Shown in pieces: positions 42,265-49,747 of a stretch of DNA of 64,000 bases. Position 1 is the stretch's first letter, and each line of letters begins with the position of its first letter. Source of the stretch: Bacteroidota bacterium (GTDB taxonomy: Bacteria; Bacteroidota; Bacteroidia; Chitinophagales; Chitinophagaceae); the NCBI GenBank assembly GCA_020161435.1, contig JAIUNV010000007.1, forward strand, positions 124,001 through 188,000, given 5' to 3'. The translations under genes were made by a program, and so were the position numbers. Under the pieces are notes generated by a model. That model did not search any database. It was not told the origin of the DNA and saw nothing but the letters and a program-made list of their open reading frames with translations.

Positions 42265-42305
42265 GTCAGTTATTCGTCAGGAAAACGAAAATACCGGTTT
42301 CCGAA

Positions 42306-42336
42306 TTTGGCGGTTTGAAATGTCGGCCTATTTTTG
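42306..42336 (+). promoter_or_regulatory. his operon promoter
   Basis: TTTG at 42306-42309 and TATTTTTG at 42329-42336 with exactly 19 bases between: a full match to the Bacteroidota consensus. Transcription should start near 42342, only a few bases before the leader peptide ATG at 42345. Confidence 0.85.
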
Positions 42337-42344
42337 CACAGCAA

Positions 42345-42398
42345 ATGAAAAAGCAACTCGTACATATCCATCATCATCATACTTACCTCCTCGGGTAG
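42345..42398 (+). CDS. hisL: His leader peptide of the attenuator
   Basis: A 17-codon frame, MKKQLVHIHHHHTYLLG, ending in TAG. Five of the 17 codons are His (CAT), four of them in a row at 42369-42380. It is preceded by a consensus promoter and followed by a strong terminator and then the his genes, which is the arrangement of classical attenuator leader peptides. Ribosomes stalled at the His codons would leave 42393-42401 free to form the antiterminator. Ribosomes reaching the stop codon would cover it. The peptide itself probably has no other role. Confidence 0.9.
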   Translation: MKKQLVHIHHHHTYLLG

Positions 42399-42451
42399 GC
42401 CGGTGCTGCTGTGTACGTATACATACAAAACATTGCAAGAAGGGCTTACCT
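42393..42451 (+). promoter_or_regulatory. Antiterminator of the his attenuator
   Basis: GGGTAGGCC at 42393-42401 (covering the last Gly codon and the stop of the leader) can pair over all nine bases, with two G-U pairs, with GGCTTACCT at 42443-42451, which is the 5' arm of the terminator. The two structures exclude each other. Confidence 0.75.
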
Positions 42452-42476
42452 ACGTGGTGAGCCCTTCTTTTTTTTT
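42438..42476 (+). terminator. Attenuator terminator upstream of hisG
   Basis: A 13-bp stem (AGAAGGGCTTACC with GGTGAGCCCTTCT, one G-U pair, loop TACGT) is followed by nine T residues (42468-42476). It lies between the His leader peptide and hisG and would stop transcription when histidyl-tRNA is plentiful. The remaining 129 bases to hisG show no further structure. Confidence 0.93.
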
Positions 42477-42605
42477 GTTGATGAGCTGCAGTGCAGGTGG
42501 CATCCTGGTTGTGTCACTCCCTTCATCTGCATCGCCATGATCAACTTGAGACAATTAAAGCAGAACCGATAAAAAAAACGACAAACGAAAAACGCGAAGC
42601 ATAGT

Positions 42606-43460
42606 ATGAAACTCAAAATAGCCATTCAGAAATCCGGCCGCCTCTACGAAGACAGCATCAAGCTCCTGAAAGATTGCGGCATCGACGTTCGCAACGGCAT
42701 GAACAAACTCAAAGCCGAAGCCGAAAACTTTCCCCTCGAAGTATTCTTCCTCCGCGATGATGATATTCCACAGTACGTAGCCGACAAAGTAGCCGACATT
42801 GGTATTGTAGGCGAAAACGTACTCTACGAAAAGCAGAAATCTGTGACCGTTGTAGAAAAGCTGGGCTTCAGCAAATGCCGCCTGGCAGTGGGTGTGGGCA
42901 AAGACGAAAACTACACCGGTGCTCAATATTTGCAGGGCAAAACCATTGCCACCAGCTACCCCGTATTGGTGCGCAAGTTTTTAGATGAGAACAACATCAA
43001 TGCCGAAATTCATGAAATCAGTGGCAGCGTAGAAATTGCGCCAGGCATTGGCCTCAGCGATGCCATTGTAGATTTGGTTAGCAGCGGCAGCACTTTGTTC
43101 ATGAATGGCTTGAAGGAAACCGAAACCATTCTCAAAAGCGAAGCTGTACTGGTACGCAACAATGAGTTGAGCGAAGAAAAACTGGACATCCTCAGCAGCC
43201 TTGTGTTTCGCATGCAGGCAGTAAAAAAGGCCAAGAACAACAAATACATTTTGCTGAATGCACCCAACGATCGCTTGCAGGAAATCATTGCTTTGCTGCC
43301 CGGCATGAAAAGCCCCACTGTATTGCCACTGGCCGAAAGCGGCTGGAGCAGCGTTCACAGTGTGTTGAATGAAAATGATTTCTGGAACATCATCGAACAA
43401 CTCAAAGAACGTGGTGCACAAGGCATACTGGTGATACCGATTGAGAAAATGATAGTCTAA
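42606..43460 (+). CDS. hisG: ATP phosphoribosyltransferase, long form
   Basis: First enzyme of histidine synthesis, joining ATP and PRPP. At 284 residues it is the long form with its own C-terminal regulatory domain, so HisZ is not needed. Family features: KLKIAIQKSGRLYEDSIKLL, then the PRPP-binding stretch GIGLSDAIVDLVSSGSTLF, and the C-terminal domain region NAPNDRLQEIIALLPGMKSP with PTVLPL and SVHSVL. Feedback inhibition by His through the last domain is known for the family. It is the first structural gene behind the attenuator. Confidence 0.97.
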   Translation: MKLKIAIQKSGRLYEDSIKLLKDCGIDVRNGMNKLKAEAENFPLEVFFLRDDDIPQYVADKVADIGIVGENVLYEKQKSVTVVEKLGFSKCRLAVGVGKDENYTGAQYLQGKTIATSYPVLVRKFLDENNINAEIHEISGSVEIAPGIGLSDAIVDLVSSGSTLFMNGLKETETILKSEAVLVRNNELSEEKLDILSSLVFRMQAVKKAKNNKYILLNAPNDRLQEIIALLPGMKSPTVLPLAESGWSSVHSVLNENDFWNIIEQLKERGAQGILVIPIEKMIV

Positions 43461-43516
43461 GATTTGTTGATGTCTGATGTGAGATGTCTGATATGAATCA
43501 GTGATTGATCTAATAA

Positions 43517-43558
43517 AATCAGCCGTCAAAAGTCTCCCTTTAGGGAGATATAGAGGGT
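43517..43558 (+). repeat. Palindromic repeat copy 1, hisG-hisD spacer
   Basis: AATCAGCCGTC is followed by AGTCTCCCTTTAGGGAGA and TATAGAGGGT. The core TCTCCCTTTAGGGAGA is a perfect palindrome. The AATCAGCCGTC prefix is shared with copy 4. Confidence 0.8.
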
Positions 43559-43569
43559 AACTTGAAACT

Positions 43570-44841
43570 ATGAGAACGCTAATACAACCTGATAAATCTT
43601 CATGGGCCAGTCTCATCAAACGCCCCGTCATGAATCTCTCTGAGATCTATGCCAGAGTGCAACCGGTGATGCAAGCCGTACAGCAGGAAGGCGATGCGGC
43701 ATTGCTGCGTTTTACCACACAGTTTGATGGCGTGGAACTGCAGCACATTGCCGTGTCTGACATAGAAAAAGCACAAGCCGCTGGCATGTTGAGCAACGAA
43801 CTCAAAGCCGCTATTGAGCAGGCTGCTGCCAATATTCGCTTCTTTCACAGCAAGCAACTTGCCCCTGCCGAAGTAGTAGAAACAATGCCGGGTGTACGCT
43901 GTTGGCGCAAGTCGTTGGGAATAGAACGGGTAGGTATTTATGTTCCCGGTGGTACAGCACCTTTGTTTTCTACCGTGCTCATGCTGGCCGTGCCGGCGCA
44001 GCTGGCGGGTTGTAAAGAAATTGTGTTGTGTACTCCACCACAAAAAGATGGTACCGTCCATCCCGCAGTGTTGTACAGTGCACAGGTAGCGGGTGTTTCG
44101 CAAATCTTCAAAGCAGGCGGTGCACAAGCCGTTGCCGCTATGACCTACGGCACAGAAAGCATTCCTGCTGTCAGTAAAATATTTGGCCCCGGCAATCAGT
44201 ATGTAACGGCCGCCAAAATGCTGGCACAGCAAGCAGGCATTCCCATTGATATGCCGGCCGGCCCCAGCGAAGTATGTGTTATGGCTGATGAGAGTGCCAA
44301 TCCAAAGTACGTGGCAGCAGACTTATTGAGTCAGGCCGAACATGGTGCAGATTCGCAGGTGCTGCTGGTAGCCACTCCCGATTTCAACATGCAGGCATTG
44401 CAAGAAGAACTCGCTGCACAACTCAGCCGTTTGCCCCGCAATGCCATGGCGGCCGCGGCACTGGAAAACAGTACTGCTGTTGTGTTAGCAAACATCGAAG
44501 ACATGTTGGCCTTGGTAAATGAGTATGCTGCGGAACACCTCATCATTAGCATGAACAATGCAACGGCTATTGCAGAGCAGGTAATCAATGCCGGTTCGGT
44601 ATTCATAGGGCATTTGTCGCCGGAGAGTGTGGGCGATTATGCCAGTGGTACCAACCACACACTGCCTACCAATGGTTATGCCCGCATGTACAGCGGTGTT
44701 AGTATAGATAGCTTCGTGAAAAAGATAACGTACCAGCAATTGACGCCCGAAGGTTTGAAAACCATTGCGCCAACCGTTATTGCCATGGCAGAAGCCGAAG
44801 GGCTTGAAGCACATGCCAATGCAGTGAGAGTAAGATTGTAA
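43570..44841 (+). CDS. hisD: Histidinol dehydrogenase
   Basis: Catalyses the last two oxidations, histidinol to histidine, with two NAD+ and zinc. The 423-residue protein has GIERVGIYVPGGTAPLFSTV, then KIFGPGNQYVTAAKMLAQQA, the signature DMPAGPSEVCVMADESANPK, SQAEHGADSQVLLVA, and the zinc/base His in AEHLIISM and GTNHTLPTNGYARMYSGVS. It is flanked on both sides by copies of the TCCCTTTAGGGA repeat. Confidence 0.97.
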   Translation: MRTLIQPDKSSWASLIKRPVMNLSEIYARVQPVMQAVQQEGDAALLRFTTQFDGVELQHIAVSDIEKAQAAGMLSNELKAAIEQAAANIRFFHSKQLAPAEVVETMPGVRCWRKSLGIERVGIYVPGGTAPLFSTVLMLAVPAQLAGCKEIVLCTPPQKDGTVHPAVLYSAQVAGVSQIFKAGGAQAVAAMTYGTESIPAVSKIFGPGNQYVTAAKMLAQQAGIPIDMPAGPSEVCVMADESANPKYVAADLLSQAEHGADSQVLLVATPDFNMQALQEELAAQLSRLPRNAMAAAALENSTAVVLANIEDMLALVNEYAAEHLIISMNNATAIAEQVINAGSVFIGHLSPESVGDYASGTNHTLPTNGYARMYSGVSIDSFVKKITYQQLTPEGLKTIAPTVIAMAEAEGLEAHANAVRVRL

Positions 44842-44933
44842 GTGAGAAGTTTGAAGTACGATGTACAAAGTAGAAAGGAATTAGGAATTTGTTTTTAGTA
44901 ATGACAACAAACCAACAATAGTTTACTGTTTAA

Positions 44934-44961
44934 AGTCTCCCTTTAGGGAGGTTTGGAGGGT
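44934..44961 (+). repeat. Palindromic repeat copy 2, hisD-hisC spacer
   Basis: AGTCTCCCTTTAGGGAGG followed by TTTGGAGGGT, 28 bases, the same length and layout as the core of copies 1 and 6. It ends 8 bases before hisC. Confidence 0.85.
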
Positions 44962-44969
44962 TCATCATC

Positions 44970-46052
44970 ATGTTCGATATCAACAATCTCGTAAGAGAAA
45001 ACATTAAAAAGCTGACGCCGTATTCTTCCGCCAGAGATGAATTCAAAGGCGAAGCGAAAGTGTATCTCGATGCCAACGAAAACAGCCTCGGCTCGCCACT
45101 CATGAAGTGGTACAACCGCTACCCCGATCCCTTGCAGTTGAAGGTAAAGGAGAAGTTGAGTGAGATAAAAACAGTGCCGCCGCAAAACATGTTTTTGGGC
45201 AATGGCAGCGATGAGTGTATCGACTTGTTGTATCGGGCGTTTTGTAATCCCGCCAAAGACAACGTGATCATTTGCCCGCCCACTTATGGCATGTATGAAG
45301 TGAGTGCCAATATCAACGATGTGGAGGTTCGCAAAGCACCACTGCTCGATGACTTTCAACTTAACCTGGCACATATTGAACAACTGGCGGATGCCAACAC
45401 GAAAATCATCTGGATTTGTTCGCCCAACAATCCTACGGGCAACAGCCTCAACCGCGAAGACATCGAAACGGTACTCAACAATTTCAACGGTTTGGTAGTG
45501 GTGGATGAAGCCTACATTAATTTTTCGCGGCAACGCTCTTACTTAAAAGAACTGACAGACTATCCAAATCTGGTGGTGATGCAAACCCTTAGTAAAGCAT
45601 GGGGTTTAGCCGGCTTGCGGTTGGGGATGATGTTTGCGAGTGAAGCCATCATCAACATCATCAACAAAGTAAAACCACCGTACAACATTGGGCAGCACAC
45701 ACAGGAAATTGTGTTGCAGGCATTGGAGAATACCGATCAGGTAAACGACATGATTATGATGATTGTGGACATGCGGTATGCTTTGGAAGAAGTGTTCAAT
45801 CAAATGCCGATTGTAGAAAAAATATATCCCAGCGATGCCAACTTTTTGCTAGTGAAAATGCAAAATGCCGATGACGTTTATAACTACCTGCTGAATGAAG
45901 GCATCGTGGTACGTAACCGTAGCAAGGTTACCTTGTGCGAAGGTGGCTTGCGCATTACCGTAGGCACCGAACAAGAAAACACAGCACTGGTAGATGCGCT
46001 GGGTAGTTACATTGGTCAACTCAAATTTGAAAAAGCAACCGACAATGGCTAA
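44970..46052 (+). CDS. hisC: Histidinol-phosphate aminotransferase
   Basis: PLP-dependent aminotransferase that makes histidinol phosphate. The 360-residue protein carries the fold-type I landmarks: YLDANENSLGSP, NMFLGNGSDECIDLLYRAF, WICSPNNPTGNSLNREDIET, VVVDEAYINFS, and the PLP Lys in MQTLSKAWGLAGLRLGMMF. Its last codons overlap the hisB start by 8 bases (ATGGCTAA), so hisC and hisB are translationally coupled. Confidence 0.97.
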   Translation: MFDINNLVRENIKKLTPYSSARDEFKGEAKVYLDANENSLGSPLMKWYNRYPDPLQLKVKEKLSEIKTVPPQNMFLGNGSDECIDLLYRAFCNPAKDNVIICPPTYGMYEVSANINDVEVRKAPLLDDFQLNLAHIEQLADANTKIIWICSPNNPTGNSLNREDIETVLNNFNGLVVVDEAYINFSRQRSYLKELTDYPNLVVMQTLSKAWGLAGLRLGMMFASEAIINIINKVKPPYNIGQHTQEIVLQALENTDQVNDMIMMIVDMRYALEEVFNQMPIVEKIYPSDANFLLVKMQNADDVYNYLLNEGIVVRNRSKVTLCEGGLRITVGTEQENTALVDALGSYIGQLKFEKATDNG

Positions 46053-47190
46053 GCGAATATTATTTATTGACAGGGATGGTACATTGATCAACGAAGCACC
46101 ACCAACGTATCAACTGGATAGTTTTGAGAAACTGACTTTCTATCCCGACATGTTTGCCTATCTGCGCAAAATTGCGGAGGAGTTGGACTATAAGTTGGTG
46201 ATGGTGACCAATCAGGATGGTTTGGGTACGGATGCTTTTCCGGAAGATACTTTCTGGCCCGTGCAAAACTTTGTGATGAAGAGCCTCGAAAATGAAAACA
46301 TTCATTTTGATGCGGTACACATCGACCGGAGTTTTCCGCATGAAAACAAACCTACCCGCAAGCCGGCAACGGGTATGTTGACTGAATACCTGAATGCCGA
46401 GTTTTATGATATCGAGCATTCATTTGTGATAGGCGATCGCATCACCGATGTACAACTGGCCAAGAACCTTGGTTGCAAAGCCATTTGGATGAATGCAGAT
46501 CCTAATCTTGGCTTGAATGATACAAGCATGAACGTGGCGGAACTGCGGGAAACAACCGTTGCGCTGGAAGACGTTTCATGGAAACGCATTTACGAATTTT
46601 TGAAACTGGGCTTGCGGGTGGTATCGCATCAGCGCAATACCAACGAAACCCAAATATCGATTGACCTTAATCTTGATGGTACCGGCAAAGCCAATGTACA
46701 CACCGGTTTAGGCTTCTTCGATCACATGCTCGATCAGATTGCCCGACACGGCAATATTGATGTAACGGTGAAAGTAGATGGCGATTTGCACATTGATGAA
46801 CACCACACGATTGAAGATACCGGCATTGCCTTGGGCGAAGCTTTTGCCAAAGGATTGGCGGATAAACGAGGCATGGAGCGTTATGGTTTTTGCCTGCCCA
46901 TGGACGATTGCGAAGCACAGGTGAGCATCGACTTTGGTGGCCGCAACTGGATTGTGTGGGAAGCGGAATTTAAACGGGAGAAAATTGGAGAGATGCCTAC
47001 AGAAATGTTTTTCCATTTCTTCAAATCCTTTAGCGATGCCAGCAAAAGCAATCTGATAATCCGGGCTACTGGCACCAACGAACATCACAAGATTGAAGGC
47101 ATTTTTAAAGCCTTTGCCAAAGCCATTAAAATGGCAGTAAAGCGGGATGCGTCGAAATTATTTCTGCCGTCGACTAAAGGTGTTTTGTAG
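46045..47190 (+). CDS. hisB: Bifunctional HisB: histidinol-phosphatase and IGP dehydratase
   Basis: A 381-residue two-domain enzyme for steps six and eight of the pathway. Residues 1-165 are a HAD phosphatase (ILFIDRDGTLINEAPPTY with both Asp, MVTNQDGLGTDAFP, RKPATGML, FVIGDRITDVQLAKNLGC). Residues about 190-381 are imidazoleglycerol-phosphate dehydratase with the two manganese motifs LGFFDHMLDQIARHGNIDV and DEHHTIEDTGIALGEAF. The Cys residues that bind zinc in E. coli HisB are replaced (SFPHENKPTRKP in place of a CPH and CDCRKP pattern). The start at 46045 fits the family; a longer frame inside hisC is rejected. Confidence 0.96.
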   Translation: MAKRILFIDRDGTLINEAPPTYQLDSFEKLTFYPDMFAYLRKIAEELDYKLVMVTNQDGLGTDAFPEDTFWPVQNFVMKSLENENIHFDAVHIDRSFPHENKPTRKPATGMLTEYLNAEFYDIEHSFVIGDRITDVQLAKNLGCKAIWMNADPNLGLNDTSMNVAELRETTVALEDVSWKRIYEFLKLGLRVVSHQRNTNETQISIDLNLDGTGKANVHTGLGFFDHMLDQIARHGNIDVTVKVDGDLHIDEHHTIEDTGIALGEAFAKGLADKRGMERYGFCLPMDDCEAQVSIDFGGRNWIVWEAEFKREKIGEMPTEMFFHFFKSFSDASKSNLIIRATGTNEHHKIEGIFKAFAKAIKMAVKRDASKLFLPSTKGVL

Positions 47191-47284
47191 TTCCAGCGTA
47201 CACAAGTTGAAGTTTCGTTGAAACGAAGACCGTGAAAATCTCAAACAGCTTCTAACCAACAACTAAAAACAACAAACCAAAAAC

Positions 47285-47887
47285 TTGAAAACTGTAGCCA
47301 TCATCAAATACAATGCAGGTAATATCCGTTCGGTATTATTTGCTTTAGAGCGACTGGGCGTAGCAGCAACCGTAACAGATGATCATGAATTGATTCGTCA
47401 ATCCAGTCACGTTATTTTTCCGGGTGTGGGTGCTGCCAATAGTGCCATGCCTTATTTGCAGGAGCGTGGTTTGGATCAGCTGATGTTGTCATTAACACAA
47501 CCATTTTTAGGTATTTGCCTGGGTATGCAACTCATGTGCCGCCACAGCGAAGAGGGTGATACGAAATGCCTCGGCATGTTTGATATTGTGGTGCGTAAAT
47601 TTCCTGCTACCGATGATGATGGCCAGCGCATCAAAACGCCACACATGGGTTGGAACAGTTTGTACAATTTGCAATCTCCCATCATGAAAGGCGTGGATGA
47701 AAATGCCTTCATGTATTTTGTGCATAGCTACTACGCCGAAATCAGCAGCCATACTATTGCAGCTTGTAACTATGCATTGCCCTTTAGTGCCGCTTTGCAA
47801 AAGGATAATTTTTTCGGTGTGCAGTTTCACACAGAAAAAAGTGCAGTAGTAGGAGAGCAGATTTTGAAGAATTTTTTAACCCTCTAA
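47285..47887 (+). CDS. hisH: Imidazole glycerol phosphate synthase, glutaminase subunit
   Basis: HisH releases ammonia from glutamine and passes it to HisF. The 200-residue class I glutaminase has the nucleophile Cys in FLGICLGMQLMCRHSEEG and the His-Glu pair in GVQFHTEKSAVVGEQILKNF. The start is TTG at 47285, giving the family N-terminus KTVAIIKYNAGNIRSVLFAL. The final residues Thr-Leu and the stop codon lie inside copy 3 of the palindromic repeat. A run of AACTAAAAAC words precedes the start. Confidence 0.95.
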   Translation: MKTVAIIKYNAGNIRSVLFALERLGVAATVTDDHELIRQSSHVIFPGVGAANSAMPYLQERGLDQLMLSLTQPFLGICLGMQLMCRHSEEGDTKCLGMFDIVVRKFPATDDDGQRIKTPHMGWNSLYNLQSPIMKGVDENAFMYFVHSYYAEISSHTIAACNYALPFSAALQKDNFFGVQFHTEKSAVVGEQILKNFLTL

Positions 47888-47926
47888 ATCCTGTCTGCCA
47901 ACAGGCAGGCTCCCTAAAGGGAGACT
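47879..47926 (-). repeat. Palindromic repeat copy 3, hisH end, with inserted hairpin
   Basis: Read on the minus strand it is AGTCTCCCTTTAGGGAG, then a 20-base insert (CCTGCCTGTTGGCAGACAGG, itself a hairpin), then ATTTAGAGGGT. It overlaps the hisH stop codon. Confidence 0.8.
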
Positions 47927-47990
47927 TCTCGCTGGCTAAAATTGAAAGTGCATTCAATATTTTAAAAGCGAAGAGTCAAAAAATGAAATA

Positions 47991-48800
47991 ATGGATTACA
48001 AAAACAATCAACATAATCAGCCGTCTGCAAGTCCTCCCTTTAGGGAGGATTTAGGAGGGTTTCAGGGGGGGGATTTTATCATCCCCGCCATCGATTTAAT
48101 CGACGGCAAATGTGTACGCTTATCGCAGGGCGATTACACACAAAAAAAAGTATACAACGAAAACCCGCTGGAAGTAGCAAAGCAGTTTGAAGCGGCAGGT
48201 ATCAAGCGGTTGCATCTGGTAGATTTGGATGGTGCCAAAGCTGGCGCCGTGCAGAACTGGAAAGTGTTGGAGTTGCTGGCAGCGAATACTTCTCTGAGCA
48301 TTGATTTCGGCGGCGGTGTAAAAACAAAGGACGATGTACAAGCTGTGTTGAATGCCGGTGCTGCATTGGTTACCATTGGTAGCCTCGCTGTAAAACGCAG
48401 AGAGCTGTTCCTTAATTTGGTCGCAGAGTTTGGTGCAGATAAGTTTTTTATGGGTGCCGATGTCAACAATGAACGATTGGCGGTTCATGGATGGCTGGAG
48501 CAAACCGATGTATTGGTGTATGATTTTATCAATGCATTGACATCTGTTGGATTGGAACAGTTTTTCTGTACTGACATTGCCAAAGATGGCATGATGGAAG
48601 GACCATCAACAGCGTTGTATCAGCAAATATTACAGCAATGTCCGGGCATTACGCTGATAGCCAGTGGTGGTGTAAGCAAGCTGGAAGACCTGCATGAATT
48701 ACAAGCGGCAGGATTGCATGGTGCTATCGTAGGTAAAGCCATTTATGAAGGAACGATACGATTGGAAACCCTCCAAACCTCCCTAAAGGGAGGCTTATAA
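47991..48800 (+). CDS. hisA: ProFAR isomerase HisA with repeat-encoded ends
   Basis: A 269-residue (beta-alpha)8 barrel that isomerises ProFAR to PRFAR. The family begins at residues 29-45 (FIIPAIDLIDGKCVRL). Other landmarks are LHLVDLDGAKAG, IDFGGGVKTKDDVQAV, CTDIAKDGMMEGPS and IASGGVSKLEDL. The first 28 residues are extra. They include SPPFREDLGGF, which is read from repeat copy 4 (48015-48060). There is no ATG, GTG or TTG in frame between the repeat and the barrel, so the extension must be translated if the gene works. The last residues (TLQTSLKGGL) are read from copy 5 (48768-48796). Confidence 0.95.
   Translation: MDYKNNQHNQPSASPPFREDLGGFQGGDFIIPAIDLIDGKCVRLSQGDYTQKKVYNENPLEVAKQFEAAGIKRLHLVDLDGAKAGAVQNWKVLELLAANTSLSIDFGGGVKTKDDVQAVLNAGAALVTIGSLAVKRRELFLNLVAEFGADKFFMGADVNNERLAVHGWLEQTDVLVYDFINALTSVGLEQFFCTDIAKDGMMEGPSTALYQQILQQCPGITLIASGGVSKLEDLHELQAAGLHGAIVGKAIYEGTIRLETLQTSLKGGL
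48015..48060 (+). repeat. Palindromic repeat copy 4, inside hisA start
   Basis: AATCAGCCGTC, then AGTCCTCCCTTTAGGGAGG and ATTTAGGAGGGT. Compared with copies 2 and 6 it has three more bases in total, which keeps the HisA frame open. Confidence 0.85.
48768..48796 (-). repeat. Palindromic repeat copy 5, inside hisA end
   Basis: On the minus strand: AAGCCTCCCTTTAGGGAGG then TTTGGAGGGT. It encodes the last nine residues of HisA on the + strand and ends next to the stop codon. Confidence 0.85.
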
Positions 48801-48862
48801 GATTCCGCATTATTTCGCCAGATTAACAATGGCCTGCTGATTGAAAATGAAAAGCAACAAGT

Positions 48863-49747
48863 ATGAGTAATGTAAATAGTCAGGAACAGCAACTTTTATC
48901 AAGTCTCCCATTAGGGAGGTTTGGAGGGTCTGCGTTTGGTGGTTCCGGCCTCACCAAACGCATCATTCCTTGCCTCGACATTAAGGATGGCCGTACTGTG
49001 AAGGGCGTCAACTTTGTGAACATACGGGACGCTGGCGATCCCATAGAACTTGCACAACAGTATGCACGTGATGGTGCCGATGAGCTCGTATTTCTCGACA
49101 TTACTGCGACCAACGAAGGCCGTAAAACTTTTGCGGAGCTGGTGTTGCAAATTGCAAAACATTTGAATATTCCATTTACCGTAGGTGGGGGCATAAGTAG
49201 TGTGGCCGATGCCAGCCGATTGCTGGAAGCCGGAGCTGATAAGGTGTCTATCAACTCCTCTGCAGTGAAACGTCCCGAATTGGTAGATGAACTAGCGTTG
49301 GAATTTGGTTCGCAATTTGTGGTAGTGGCAGTGGATACCCGCTTGCTTAATGAAGCCGGCGAGCCAACGCTGGACTATACAAAATATCCAGTTGAAGCGC
49401 ATCATTATGTGCATACACATGGCGGCAGAAAAGCCACGGAATTAAAAACTGTTCCCTGGGTGAAAGAAGTGTACAGCCGTGGTGCCGGTGAAATTTTACT
49501 CACCAGCATGAACACCGATGGTGCCAAAACCGGTTTCGATTTGCCCATTACCAAAGCTGTGGTGCAAGCCGTAGATATTCCGGTGATAGCCAGCGGTGGT
49601 GCGGGGCAGAAACAACATTTTGTAGATGTGTTTACGGAAGCCGGAGCCGATGCAGGCCTTGCCGCCAGTATCTTTCACTACGGTGAAATTCCTGTTCCCG
49701 AATTGAAACAATATCTTGCTACCCAACAAATACCTGTTCGCTTATGA
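48863..49747 (+). CDS. hisF: Imidazole glycerol phosphate synthase, cyclase subunit, repeat-encoded N-terminus
   Basis: HisF closes the imidazole ring using ammonia from HisH. The barrel is typical: LTKRIIPCLDIKDGRTVKGV with the catalytic Asp, DELVFLDITATNEGRKTF, TVGGGISSVADASRLLEAGA and ILLTSMNTDGAKTGFD. The family would start at about residue 30. Residues 1-29 are extra, and residues 14-23 (SLPLGRFGGS region) are read from repeat copy 6 in the same phase as in HisA. No in-frame initiator lies between the repeat and the barrel. The stop TGA overlaps the ATG of the small membrane protein gene (ATGA). Confidence 0.95.
   Translation: MSNVNSQEQQLLSSLPLGRFGGSAFGGSGLTKRIIPCLDIKDGRTVKGVNFVNIRDAGDPIELAQQYARDGADELVFLDITATNEGRKTFAELVLQIAKHLNIPFTVGGGISSVADASRLLEAGADKVSINSSAVKRPELVDELALEFGSQFVVVAVDTRLLNEAGEPTLDYTKYPVEAHHYVHTHGGRKATELKTVPWVKEVYSRGAGEILLTSMNTDGAKTGFDLPITKAVVQAVDIPVIASGGAGQKQHFVDVFTEAGADAGLAASIFHYGEIPVPELKQYLATQQIPVRL
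48902..48929 (+). repeat. Palindromic repeat copy 6, inside hisF start
   Basis: AGTCTCCCATTAGGGAGG then TTTGGAGGGT, identical to copy 2 except for one base in the core. It is translated as part of HisF. Confidence 0.85.
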
